NCBI GenBank assembly: GCA_020975725.1
Contig: QXJR01000006.1
Location: 372,001 to 436,000, forward strand
DNA from: Picocystis sp. L7
Lineage: Eukaryota; Chlorophyta; Picocystophyceae; Picocystales; Picocystaceae
Length of the DNA stretch: 64,000 bases
Direction: 5' to 3'
A program made the position numbers and the translations under genes. This document shows positions 44,401 to 55,900 of this stretch, in pieces (within the stretch, counting starts at the first letter, position 1; each line of letters begins with the position of its first letter). The notes beneath the pieces were generated by a model. It saw nothing but the letters and a program-made list of their open reading frames with translations, searched no databases and had not been told where the DNA came from.

Positions 44401-44756
44401 AACCCCACCCCACCCCAAGGCATGCCTGTGTAGGACGATTCCAAGGTCCAGCCACGGAATCGTGCTGCGGAGGCACTCTCGTCTTCGCACGTGTCTTCCT
44501 CCCACCTCCTCTGCTGCCACCCTTCTCCTTCTTTTACCGCATCTCCACCTTTCCTTGTCTTCAAAACTCCGTCTTTCCCCCGTCCTTGTCGCGTCGAGCC
44601 CCTTCTCGCACGTCACGCCGTCGCATCCGAAGGATCGGTCGTCGGTTTCTGCTCGATCGATCGAGGTGACCTACACCTATCGTTGGGGATGGTCGTCGAT
44701 TCGATCGGTCGAAGTTTTCCGATCCATCGGGAAGCACAGTAAGGAAGGGTCCGGTT
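41494..44756 (+). mobile_element. Mutator-like element (MULE) with long terminal inverted repeats
   Basis: About 3,263 bp. The left repeat, about 41494-42048, is the reverse complement of 44202-44756, roughly 98 percent identical by eye. Tip AACCGGACCCTTCCTTACTG. A single open transposase gene lies between, and its last 15 codons or so are inside the right repeat. No clear 9-bp target duplication was found at its borders. High arm identity and an uninterrupted transposase suggest a recent, possibly active copy. Confidence 0.85.
42106..44244 (+). CDS. MULE transposase with SWIM zinc finger
   Basis: 712 residues, no interruption. A basic N-terminal part with a FLYWCH/WRKY-like Cys/His stretch (NWCCNATKKCHCKAELKLI ... 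HVHDE) probably binds DNA. The MULE DDE domain includes the first Asp in MTIDATFRIFTNDM, Asp in DDIYILKDAGAGL, and the CYAHLSR and NQGHESNNNTCKR motifs. The C-terminal SWIM zinc finger is CTCHNFQDKGICKH. Length and domain order are normal for Mutator-like transposases. The gene lies between the element's long inverted repeats, and its 3' end is encoded by the right repeat. Catalytic Glu was not assigned with certainty. Confidence 0.88.
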   Translation: MEVANSPCPSRERSFESLHDEEGHDPLHEEWVESSQCSMQGALGCTSLSQSEKDWVSKELLQHQSDAIGKWIVKKRKSLKHKLPRRDKDENLLLKNWCCNATKKCHCKAELKLIRNDLGQLVLLTKGSHVHDEVPHRRASSGLPHKLKVTLLSFVDSDIVVPKIMRQLELNGYELEGITKKQIKNFLSYQRKGRTPSNTVGGFERFVEENLWRESKSYNKDECFIVDYNLAHETGEQDFLKSLMMSFSTPQMVDWAKKSIATGMARQMTIDATFRIFTNDMLILLASGITDGAGHWFPIIYSIVPTESMESTTFHLQSFWMLMGDSAEGFFDDIYILKDAGAGLHAGVQTFFNLRGYTWHQQDCYAHLSRVDGNLQQAFKRYHIPPCTGTLIGSYVKRISYATSKEVKEILLEKFEHEFSKHEKFISWWRSTYGGPFRYWGRCDAPLGYPVSNQGHESNNNTCKRVHMPSRSTQRRMDIHKALLPLTHAISSLVREKMREYEFHPRGASLVSVKLWEKVNQFMMCSDWTLRQIVGEFTLFPSKAILDDALLIARERAIDSMKNLMVHSSMATEEMMEEVDLQLQNVLLEESTALFEKGLLPLQHECIESFFSRTSKWVVLGKNCTCHNFQDKGICKHSLAIKDECNDLKVPDHAKVLQYSKFEQLKLHHQRERTKKQKAREASNALRLKRLKAGVDGLVPSKDSPGEETLAE

Positions 44757-46228
44757 CCTACACTGCGGGACGGGAGCGTCCCGGGGAAAATCGGTCAAGA
44801 TATCGATCCACCCCCTCCAGGGACCCGAGCTATCGATCGAACCACCCCGAAAAACCCAAGGAGATACTGAGGGGTTCGGGGGGCGTCCCGGGGCCTATTG
44901 AGGGACCGGTTGTCTGAAAGACCATCGTCCCGTCCCTCGGGGGTGGAATGACAGTTAAGCAAAGCGGTCGAATTTCAGGTGGGAAAACCGCGCGTCCGGG
45001 ACGCCCCTCCGGGACGCCCGGGACGCCGAATCAATTTTCATTTTGATTCACTCTCAAACGTCATACGAATCCATTTTGATTCCACGCAGGACGGAACCCG
45101 AACTTGAAACCGAAATGATTCCCCAATCGACCGCGAGGTTGACCCGGGCTCACGGTCTACTGCTTTCCAATGAAGCCACCTTTTTGACCTCGGACTGTGC
45201 AAGAACAGGGCCGAGGACACGATCGACGTCGCCTCCGACTTCGACACCGGAGGTGACGAAACTTGCAAGGAGAAGGGAGCGCCGTCCACGGGACGGACGC
45301 CACACAGACTCGAACCAGATGGAGAGATGGACGTTGATAGGGATAGGAATAGAAAAATCGCGTGCGGGCATGGAAGAAGAAATGGGTAAGGCACTCCCAA
45401 TAGGAACGCATCTTGCCATCCAATCCACGTACGAAGTGCACGTGTAGAGTGACTCGTACAGCCAAGCAATGGAAATCTGCAGGTGCACCTACAACACCCA
45501 GCACTTTGGAGTGCTCGATCTTGCAGGTGAAGCAAGTGGGACAAATTGTGGAGCTGAAATAGGTTAGGCATGTATTGATGCAATCTGTAACTTGTGCCAC
45601 TAAGCGATCTATATACGATCCATGAATCCATCTCAACAACAACCAGCTCTCATGCATCACGCATACTTTAAACGAGTTGAAGGATGGTACTCACGAAAGA
45701 AGAAATGTCACGGGGGTGGTCATTGAAGGTTGTTCGGTGCCCGATGGAGGAGGCAAGGACTGCCCACCTGCACCAGTCAACACCAGAGGATTCACATCCT
45801 TGTACCATTTGTGGGAGCAACTCGCAGGTGCAAGCCCTTCCTCCCCTCATTGTTCTTTCATGGAAGCGGAGGCACGTGGGGTAGAATGGAGGAGAGATTC
45901 TCCACCCTCGTCACGTAGGAGAAAGTTTTGGTTTAAGCTGAAGCGTCTACATGCTTGGGTCACAGGGGCTGTGGGCAAAGGGTGCTTCGCCACTGCCAAG
46001 GATGCCCTCCATTGCTTGGAGGGATGGAGAAAAAAGGAGAACATTGGTCTAGGCACGCTCCTCATGATGGTGGAGACCCAAAAAGTGCCGTCCCCGGCCG
46101 CTCTTGCGACACGAGGGGTGCCCACCGTTGTGTAAGCAGCCGTTCCCATCCCCCCCACCACAGAATATTCTCCCTCCCCGGTGTTCCTCCCTCGAACCCG
46201 GGCCCCGTCCCTCCGGGACACAGGAATC
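44757..46228. other. Interior of outer inverted-repeat element, no recognised gene
   Basis: It contains short GGGACGCCC repeats near 45000-45020 and two modest open frames (45043-45447 plus, 45677-46135 plus) without recognisable domains. May be remains of the element that the MULE entered. Confidence 0.35.
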
Positions 46229-46562
46229 CCACGTTTCCACCCGGGTCGAACCGGTCTCTTCGTAAACAATGGGTTAAGTCGATCGAGTGGGGTGCATCTG
46301 TTCCAAAGTGCATCTGGAGGGGGGGGAAATTCAGTCTCTGGGGGGGACCATTTTTCAGTCGCAACCGGGGGAAGGGTTTTGGGCATTTCGTCACCCCAGA
46401 TCCAGCCCGGTTTGGGGTTCGGTCACCCTGGGAGGGTGACGAAATTACCGGAACGGGTTTTCCTACGGTCTGTTCTCCCCACTGTTTTCCACACAAGAGC
46501 CCGGAGGAAGGGAAATCCGGGTAATTTCGTCACCCTCGTAGGGTGACGCCAACTACGAGGCC

Positions 46563-48814
46563 ATGGCGAACGAACCTTCCGTGCATGCACGCCAACTGCA
46601 ACTCGACGCGCGTGCGAATGCGATTCGTGCGCAAGACGGAACGCGAAGTGCGGTTCTTGATGGACGTGGGGGATGCGAGCAAGACACTTTTCATGAAGGC
46701 GATGGAGGGCAAATGGATTTAGTGGAAGAGCTACGTGGGAGCACATACACGAAAACACGGGATCGTTACAAACATGGTGCTGCGACTTTTCTCTTGCACT
46801 TGTACAAAAGTGGCGATGATGCTTTGAACGCACCTTTCGCTTCGCAAGTGGAGGCAAACCTAGCGGTGGTTCGGCCACGAAATGGGACGTCGGATGAAGC
46901 CATGATCTATTCTTTGCTACCGAGCTATTGTGAAGAACCAATCGAGCCATTGCATTGGGATCTCCTCACCCCCCAAAAAATACTCGAGCCAATTTGGAGC
47001 TGGAAGGATGACTTCAAAAAGTTGTCCGAGAGTAGGCTATCGTCATACCGCGCTGCTTTGCATTTGCTTTTCAAGGACTTTGGCAAAACCGACGTGTGGC
47101 TCAAACTCTCTCCGACGGTCAATCAAGTGCTCAATGGATGGAAGCGGCGTAGGGTTCGGTAGCAAAAAAAACGTGGAATGAGTGTGGAAAAGGGAATGGC
47201 AGAGCTCCCTTTCAAGGTCTATGCGGAGCTTTGCAAAAGGATTGCGTGTGACAAGTTGTATGGTCCCTTTGGGTGGACGTATGCAACGATGCTTTGGAAC
47301 TTGATGGGACGAAGTGACAACATCTCGCACATAAGTGTCAACCATATCAAGTGCAAAGAGGACCATTTGTTGATCTATTATGCCCAACAAAAGACGGACC
47401 AAGATGGCAAACTATCAAAGTACCCTCGGGCAATTTACGCCAACCCCCTTTCCCCTTGGACTTGTGCTATTACTGCGTTGGGGGTCTACCTCATCGTGAC
47501 AAACACCCGTGCTGGCAATAGTGATGGGAGTTGCCACTTTTTCATGGGTCTCAAGATGAATGTGCACGTCGATTTAGGGTGGGGTTGCATGCCAAGGCAA
47601 AGGAGATAGCGAATATTCTTGAAGAGAACGGAATGACTACTCAAAGCGTCGGGACACGCTCATTTCGAAAGGGTGCGGCCACTTATGCGAGTGCAGGTGG
47701 CACGGCATGCCCTTCTTCGTCGGCCATAAGTTTGCGAGCTGGGTGGACACAACCGGGCGTGGAGGACACATATCGTCGTTACGATTCAGCAGGAGATGAG
47801 CATGTTTGCCGTGTATTGACAGGCTTGCCTATGAATGGGGAAGAGTTGGCAATTCTTCCTCCCATCTTCATGCCAGAGACAGAGGAAGACGAGGCTTTCA
47901 TCGACGAGTGTTGCAAGAGCACTATGGACGTGAATCAAGCGAATCCTGGTGTTGCTCGGCGCTGTCTTGCTAGTGTTGTCTTTCACATTTTGAAGTTACG
48001 TGAGCAACTACCTCCGGGCCACAAGTTGTGGGCCGATAGGACAATCAACAACAAGCAAGCAATGGAGAAGTTGCGATCCTTGATTTTCAGTGGCTTTCAA
48101 GACAATCCTCTTGCCATGGAAGCCAATTCGTGTGCAACAGGTGTGCCGCCACATTATGCCTTGCTCCGGTCCATGCGAATAGTGAAGGACCAAGTAGCAA
48201 AACTCATACCCGGAGTGGATGAGCAATTGAGTCAACTCCCAAAGTTGTTCCGAGATGCTTTGGATGAAGCCATTGCTGATGGTAAGCTTGAAGGTGCACC
48301 TCTCACAGCTTCTAATCTTGAAAGGACAGTGCTACGCCTCCTTGAAGAGAGTGGATTGAAGGACGTGCCTCGACTTCTACAAGAAGGGAACACCGTTTGA
48401 ACGAGAACGCAGGAGCGTCCAACAAACCTTGCTGATTTTGGTTTGCAGGCACACAAGACTCTTCCTAGTGACTTTTATGTGCCAAATATGACTCTTCAAA
48501 AGTCTTGGTACCATTGGATGCTCGGTGATGAAGCTAGTGGACACAGACCATGGCGTTTGATTCAACTTTGTGAGGTCTATGACAAGAAAGCCCCAGAGCG
48601 ATTACGCCGCTTCCGAAAGATAATGCTAGCTATCCAGGAGTCCTTGCAAGACAACTGGAACGAAGTTACTACGTTCGATGAAGCAGAGAAGCAGTTTGAT
48701 TCTGTCAAAGCAGCCTTCCAATTTGCTGCGAAGGCTGGACACAAGCGTCGTTATGGTGAGTTGCGTTGGGACACAGTCCTTCGCCACAAATACAAGCAGA
48801 CGCGGTCGACGTGA
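46563..48814 (+). pseudogene. Crypton-type tyrosine recombinase
   Basis: Three overlapping or adjacent pieces read as one decayed gene. The N-terminal part is helical and SAM-like (STYTKTRDRYKHGAATFLLH ... YRAALHLLF). The catalytic region has the family signature RSFRKGAATYASAGGTACPS followed by AGWTQPGVEDTYRRYDSAGD, where the active-site Arg and Tyr are expected, and then VLTGLP. The C-terminal conserved tail has LPSDFYVPNMTLQKSWYHWM. Breaks: an in-frame TAG at 47160, a frameshift between 47531 and 47609, and another near 48400-48440. Cryptons move by a tyrosine recombinase and lack inverted repeats; this form is typical of stramenopiles (family knowledge). Element ends were not determined; flanking GTGACGAAATT repeats near 46435 and 49300 may mark them. 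Confidence 0.75.
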
Positions 48815-49478
48815 GCGTGCACCCCCTTTCCGTTTTTCTACTAGCCATCTACCGTTCCTTGTGCACGACGCGAGCGTTCAAGAGGCACGAAAGTGTCGCC
48901 ACCGCATGCGACTTGAACGACCGCGTGGTTCCACGTCGCTGAAACCCACGAACGCCTCCTTTCCACGTCCAGGAGTTCCAGCCCACGCACACGTTACCAC
49001 TTCTCTCACGCATCTCTACGCTCTATGAAGCACGTCCTCTCCGTCGGCCGTGTCGTCCTTGCCGCGTCGCGCGCGCGTTTCGTTCGTCGTCCCGTCGGCA
49101 GCATCTTTCATTCTCGTCGATCTGTCGGTCGGAAGGCGATCTGTATAGCTCGGGAGGGAGAAATTTAATAGGCAGGGAAGAGATATTGAACCGGGAACTC
49201 CCTTCCATAGTATCTTGGGTAAATCGACTCTTTGACCGGGTCGATATCCGGTTTAGACCCGGGAGATCGGGCTGGGTTGCGAGCGGGGTGACGCTGGGGT
49301 GACGAAATTCCGCGAAGAGGGGTTCTGGGCATTGACAGGTAACATTTGACCCGGATGGCGAACCGAGTTCGTGAACCGAATATTCGATGGGATTCTCGAG
49401 GGACGTGGATGTGTGCCTCGGATCCATCCGAGTCCGGAGGACCTCGCGCGTGTCTACCGCGTACGAGGGGAGTGACTA
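48815..49478. other. Spacer between Crypton and Harbinger remnants
   Basis: No gene recognised. It contains GGGTGACGAAATTCC (49298-49312), similar to sequence left of the Crypton (46434-46447). Confidence 0.3.
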
Positions 49479-50203
49479 GTGGTTTCTGCGTTTAGGGTTG
49501 TCGCAGATTTGCGGAAGACGAACAACAAGGCGGCGCTCTTCCTAGGCAGATCACGCATGGATGGTGCCGAACGCGAACAAATGGGGGATGCGGGTTTGAG
49601 AGAGGGAGCCTTCGAGGCATGGACGAGCATGAGGGCGACGAGGATGGAGAGGGACGACGTCGAACGATGCAAACGAACCGGCGAAAGGTTGTTGCTGCTC
49701 AACCATGTGATAGAAGCAACTGTTGCATGTACTGAGGTAGCCGAGCATCTTGCGAGGAGGCTCGTCTGTGCGCAAGGAGGTTACGGGAGGGGCCGCGCAT
49801 GTTGGAAGGAGAGGAGGGCGCAGAACAACTTTTACGAGTTGTTCAGCGAACGAACGACGGATGTCGCCTTCAAGCGGCTCTTGCGGATGAGTAAGGAGAG
49901 CTTTTGAGTCTTATTACGTCTAGTACGTAGAGACTTGCAGCCAGCTGCAAATTCTAGGGGGGACTTCATGTCACCAAAGCGGACTCTCACTCTCACTCTC
50001 ATGCGTCTGGCCCATGGAACAAGTTACTTGAAACTGAGTGAGAGCTTCGCCATTGGCATTTCCACTGCCCACAAATGCTACACAAGGTGGATAGTAGCCA
50101 TTTGCAAAATGCAGGACCGTTTTATACGAATGCCCACCACCCGTGCAGAAATTGAGGCGTGCACCCAGAGTTTCTCCCGGAGAGGAATTCCGAACGCTTG
50201 CCT
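49479..50203 (+). pseudogene. PIF/Harbinger transposase fragment (N-terminal part)
   Basis: The frame reads YELFSERTTDVAFKRLLRMS, then RLVRRDLQPAA, TLTLMRLAHGTSYLKLSESF, GISTAHKCYTRW and FIRMPTTRAEIEACTQSFSR ending RGIPNAC. This is the region before the first Asp of PIF/Harbinger DDE transposases (usual continuation GxIDGTHI). One in-frame TGA lies at 49905. The gene stops at 50203 where the LTR of Gypsy element B begins; the rest would lie beyond the nest, outside the window. Confidence 0.75.
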
Positions 50204-50744
50204 TGTGTAGCGTCCGACTGATGTGGCACGTGCTCAGGGTCTCACCAGCACCGAAAAGAGCGTCGTCTGAAGGTCGTGAAGTGGAGGAGGCGTTGGGAAG
50301 GCGGTAGCGCTTCCGAAAGAAAGCAAGTGAACTAAAAAGACAAGGGGAGGGACCTAGGGGTCTACCTCTCTCTCAACCGCCCTTGAGCGGTTGAAGACAG
50401 CCTGGCGGGGCTCCCCAACTGCCCACGTGGGGGGCGGGCGATGCATTGGATGGTCCCGAAGGGTCGTTTCCAAGCGACCCTGGCCTGTCCGTCGCATTGC
50501 CACCGTTGAGTTGCCCCAGCCCTACCTTCTAGAAGGGATTCCAAACACCACAACCCTTCAATCCCGGTCTGTTCCGTTCGAGTCTTCGATGGGGAGGTCC
50601 CTTAGTAAGGGGCGAGTCCCCTTACTACAAGGGTCCTGACTGGACCAGGTCTCGACCCAACTCGGAGAGGGGTTCGAAGGGGTCCTCTCATGGATAGGGC
50701 CTATGGGGCCTACATTCTCCTGGTTCCTGTCACTAACTGACACA
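50204..50744 (-). repeat. 3' LTR of element B
   Basis: 541 bp between TGTGTAGCGTCCG (left) and TGACACA (right). It shares the GCGTCCG end and internal GGTCTACCTCTCTC block with the other LTRs of the family but is shorter. Confidence 0.65.
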
Positions 50745-50759
50745 CCTAAGCATGATTGA

Positions 50760-52185
50760 AATCATAAATGTAACTGATGGGGTCATAGAGCATGGTCTGA
50801 ATTTCTGCCACGGTATGTGTTGATTCATATCCATCTGTCCATTGCACACGGCATCTCTTGTCATGCTTCTAGATCACTGTTCCCTGGTAGAATTCTGATT
50901 TGTCATCGGTGACATGGAAGAGGTCCTGTACCACGGCATGCGGCTGGTTAGCAGGTGGTTTGAACCGCGGTCGTTTACGGACTTGCATGGGCAGGTGGCT
51001 TGAGGTCCAGGTGTTGACCATGATGGGTGCAGGACTCTGCAAATATACCTGTTGTTTGTGCTGTTTAACATGCTGAAAGTTGTTCTGTGTTATACCTGTT
51101 TCTGGTATGCAGCCATTTGTTTCTTCCAATGAGAGGAATTCTTCCAAAAGATAGCTTGTTTCATCGATCCACATGAACGGGGTCGAGACGGAGTCCGTTT
51201 GGACCCAATATCGAATGTTGGCTGCTGGGAACAACGAATAATCTCGCAGCAAGTAACGGATGGTGTGATGAATTGGCTCCACTTGAGTGTCTGGAGGCAG
51301 TAATGCATGCTGCGGATGTCCTGAATGTGCAGGAAATACTGTGAGGTCCGAATCCACCCATTTTTCCAAGCGGTCTGCATTAATACGATCAGAATATGGG
51401 GAGTTGTTGGGTAGCTCCAGGCGATACGCTCCTTTCCCCAACTCCTCTGCAATGGTGAACGGACCTACATCGTAGGGATCGAGTTTGTGTTTGTCAGTAG
51501 GACTTTTGAGTCCATACTGAACCTTGACCAAATCTCCTGGCTTGAAGCTACGTGGCGTACGGTTGTTTCGCAGTTCACGGAATGAGTCTGCCTGTTTCTG
51601 TAAATTCTGCAGAATAGCTTTGTATACCTGTTGGTGTTGTTTCAAAAAGGTTTCAATACGATGATCGGTTGAACAAACGGATGTGTTCGCGGAAGCACCC
51701 TGCATAGTGGGTAATTGCAGGTGCCAGGGTAATCTAGAGGGGCACCCATAAACTGCAACAAACGTTGAAACCTTAGTGACAGCATGCTCGCTGTCATTAT
51801 ATGCATGGGCAGCAGCCTGCAAGTAGTTGTCCCAGTTGCGGCGATCGTCGCAGGTTAGTCTCAAGGTCTGTAGCAAGGTTCGGTGTTGTCGTTCGGCTCC
51901 GCCTTGTGACTGTGAATTATATGGGCTACCTGTGGTATGTTGAACCCCGAGCGCAGAACAAAAGGCCCTAAATAATGAGTGGTAAGCTGGTCCATTATCT
52001 GTGCGGATCCTCTGTGGGGTGTGAAATTGATATATCAGACTGTCCATGATACACTGTGCTTCGCGGAATGCGCTCCAGGTGGTATGGATAGGAATATAGA
52101 TCGCAAATTTGGTGAAACGATCAACGATTGTTAGTACTCCATTGTGGCCTTTGCTGGTAAGCAGGAGGCCTTCCACGACATCTGT
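50760..52185 (-). CDS. Element B integrase core and C-terminal region (fragment)
   Basis: Integrase core with [33 protein letters not shown] and [14 protein letters not shown], then the [21 protein letters not shown]-terminal module and chromo-like and tail regions similar to C and D. Upstream coding is cut by element C at 52185. Fossil fragment. Confidence 0.8.
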
Positions 52186-52908
52186 TGCAAAAGCGTCCGT
52201 GAGTTTTGGACACTCACACACGTGCCTTAGAGGAGAGCGTGTGACGGGAAGGAGCCGGTGCACCGGTCTTGGGCGAGGGTCCTCGCACTCGCGGACAAAG
52301 TCCCCTTCTAGCCGGCTCGAGGCGTGGTGCCTAGCGAGGTCGACCTCCTGGTGGTTGGGCAAGCGCGTAGGCCTCAGCAAGTCGTCGAGAGAGGACGGAA
52401 GGAGGCACGCTGGTGGTTGGCAAAGTCAAATTCTATCACAAAGCAAAAAGGGACGATAGGTCTACCTCTCTCACCGCCTCTCACTGGCGGTTGGAATTGG
52501 AGCAAAGGGGGTGTCTTATCCGCCTTCGTCCTCCTCTAAGTCACACCTGACCGTCCATTTTGCTCGCCCCGGGGCGACTGTGAGCTGTCACTTGCTCGAC
52601 ACGGTTCAGCCCCCTCAGGCCCACCCCTCACAATTGTGGATTGGGACGGGGTCGGCTGGTTCCTTTCGGTCTGTCTTGATCAAGGTCTTCGGATCTCCTT
52701 ACAGGAAGCCCGTTATGATCGGGGGCGACCGTGCTTCAATGCGACCCGGGGAAACTGGTTCTGGTTCCGGAACGGTACTGTCGTTGTATTCCAAAGGGAT
52801 ATCAGATCCCTTACTCGATGGGTAGCCCCGATGGTTCGGACCCGTAAGCCAGGGTCTCGACGGACCCTGGTGGGCCTCGTTCACAGGAGGAGGCACCTGC
52901 CCTATGCA
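52186..52908 (-). repeat. 3' LTR of element C
   Basis: 723 bp, left end TGCAAAAGCGTCCGTGAG, right end CTGCCCTATGCA, followed by ACACTCTCCCGG exactly as after LTR D. Confidence 0.8.
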
Positions 52909-52954
52909 ACACTCTCCCGGCTCCCTGGGACGAACCCGGCTATACCTGAAAGTC

Positions 52955-55900
52955 ATAGATGTATGCTATGGGGTCATACAACATTGATCTGATCTGGTCT
53001 GCAGGATAGTAGTCTTTCTTGCCATCTGTCCATAGCACTTCAAAGAGTCCATTGTCTTCATCTGTTACTAACCCCTAGTAATAAGCTGACTTGTCTTGCC
53101 CCTCATGGAAAAGCTCCTGCACAACTGCGCCGGTTAGGTCGGTCCGTTGCGGCTTGCGTGGCCGCTGTCTGGTCTGAAAAGGTAGCTTGGTGAATGGACA
53201 GGTGTTGATCATAATTGGGCTGGGTGACTGCAAGTAGGTAGTTTTCTTATGCGTCTGAACTGCTTCATAGTTAGCATCTGTGATACCTTGTTCTGGAATA
53301 CACCCATTGTGTTCTTCCAGTGGTAAAAAGTCATCCAACAAAGCTGCTGTTTCATCCACCCAGAAGAAGCGTTGCGAAGGATCTGACATATTGCTTTCCA
53401 CCCAATAGCGTACTGGCCTCGCTGGGAACGCGGAGAAATCGCGCAGCAGGTAGCGTCGTATGCGGTACAGCCTTGACTCGGTACACATAGCATCTATATC
53501 CGGCAGCGGGGACGCTTCCAGCTGTCGATCTTCGTTCATCGGAAATAGCGCGAGGTCCGAATCTGTCCAGTGTTCAAGGCGATCAGCGTGGATTCGTTCT
53601 GAACATGCAAAGCCAGTTGGTAAGTCCAGTTCGTAACAGCCGTTCCTCAGCGCCCGTTTAATGACATAAGGGCCAACAAAGTATGGGTCCGGCTTATGTT
53701 TGTCAGCGGGCCCCTTGAGACCATACTGCACCTTCACCTTGTCCCCAGCTACAAATGTTCTCTTCGGTCGTTGGGCGGCAGCGGCGGCCATGCGCTCCGC
53801 AGCTTTACGCAAATTGACCTGGACAGTATCGTAGACCGATCGGTGCTGTTTTAATAAACTGGTTACCCGGCGGTCGAATGTCGTTACGATGTCTGATTGA
53901 TTAGTGCCCTCTATGGTTGGAATCTGCAAATGCCAGGGCAGTCTGGATGGACATCCAAATAATAGCTGAAAGGGTGAGAAGTTAGTAGCTGTATGCACCG
54001 AATCGTTGTATGCGTGAGCTGCTGCTTGTAAGAACAGATCCCATTGGTGCTTATCAGAGCATGTTGTTCTCAGTGTTTGCAGGAGCGTGCGATGCTGTCG
54101 CTCTGCTCCTCCCTGCGATTGAGAATGATATGGAGTGCCAGCAACATGGCGGACTCCCAAAGCTGCGCAGAAAGCTTGAAACAACGATCGGTAGGCGGGC
54201 CCGTTGTCGGTATGTATATGAACTGGGGTGTGGTACTTGTACACCAGGTTATCCATTAAGCACTGAGCCTGACGATGCGCACTCCATGTGGAGTGAATCA
54301 GTATATAGATAGCGAACTTCGTGAAGCGGTCCACCACTGTCAGGACAGCATTATGGCCAAGAGCAGTGAGCGGTAGATTTTCAACCACATCTATCACAAC
54401 AGTATGGAAAGGATACGGAAAGAACCTGAACTCTGGGCAAAGCTGACTGTGTCGGGACCGGTTACTGGGCTTCTGCAGTTGGCACACAGGACAGCGTGCG
54501 ACGAAGAGTTCGACGTGTCTCTTCAGGCCCTTCCACGTGAAGTGTCTTGAGGCATATGCATAAGTTCTCGCTGAACCAAAGTGTCGCTGATCATGAACCA
54601 TGTGTAGCAGCTCCTGTCTGAGGCTATTGTCTGCAGGCACCACCAGTACTGGCTGTGCATTGTCACTGCTTGTAAAAAGAAGGTTGTTCTTGACAATATA
54701 GTCTTCCGTTGGAGAATGAAGAAGTTCCTGGTAACTGGCATCATTGTCGGCAGCGATGCGTATACGCTCCAGTAGAGTAGGTGGCTCCCCTTGCGTAGCG
54801 CAGAGCATTGAGCGCACCGATCGTGGCGTAGTAATTGACGCGATCGATCCACACACAGTCCCTGCTGGACTGCGGCATGCTAGCGGTCTAAGCGTCCGTG
54901 TGTGAATTTGCCAACGCAGCAGCATGTGGGCCATCCACCCAACTGGAAATGCATTACCACACATGCGCTGCCGGCTTGCATCGCTTACGTTCGCTGCAGC
55001 AGTATCACCAGGCCGCATCCCAACCAATCGCTCTCGTTCGTTAACGCTCAGCGGGCGAAGTTCGCCTCCTTCATCCTGGACCCAGGTGGTTTTCGCACGA
55101 TCGCTGTGCGACCGTGAGCTGGCCATCAAAGTTGGACATTTCAAGCGAGGTCGATTCAGAGCATCGCATTGGACTGTTGCACCAGCATCCAAGCACTCCT
55201 CCCAGGTAAGAGGTATTGGTCCCATCGAGAGCTGAGGTTCCTGCAGAGGGGGTAGTGAGGTCCAGCATAACCTTGAACGAGCCTGCGCCCCATACTGTGA
55301 CATGTCCTCAACTACTGGGGATCCAAACCATTCAGCAATCGTGTCCAGGTGAGATTCCAGGTGAGTAGCAAATGGGGTGCACTCTAATATAAAGTCCGGA
55401 CTGTTCAAGCGCTTGTGTATATTAGCAACTGCAGTGAACAGCTCTCGTTGGTCAAACAGTCCCAGGGGAGGTTTGCCTTGGTCTGTGTTCGCTCGCGAAA
55501 AGGGCTGGCAGGGTACTCCTGCTATAAGTAAGTGTACCTTGGGGAGTTTTCGCCGCTGCCCTAATATGGTCACATCATTGCCGTAACGGAATATGTCTTT
55601 GCGCGTAAACAGCCCTGGACGGGCGAGTCGTACTTGATTGAACACCCTCTGTATGACGCTGCGGCAATCTGGGTCCCTTTCGACGGCAATGTAATCGATC
55701 GTAATATCTGCGGATGGAGGCAGAGCAATTTCCAAAGCGCGTAGCGTTGTACCCATACCAGCACACAGATCCAGTATGCAGTAGACTGATCCACTGTCCA
55801 CCTTAGCCGAATGGCGCGATAAGTAGTCTGCCCCAGTATTTTCTGATCCTGGTCTATACTCAACAGTGAAGGGGGCAAAGTAGGCTAATTTCTCAATCCA

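Larger units (their letters stand above)
41355..46366. mobile_element. Outer inverted-repeat element containing the MULE
   Basis: Arms of about 140 bp: left 41358-41497 (GGTTGCGACTGAAAAATGG ... TTCGACCCGGGTGGAAAC) and right 46229-46366, its reverse complement with a few differences. The sequence outside both arms is GGGGGAAG (41347-41354 and 46367-46374), a candidate 8-bp target duplication. The left arm ends where the MULE begins. Interior 44757-46228 has no recognised gene. It could be a non-autonomous element invaded by the MULE, or a larger MULE-related structure. Confidence 0.5.
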
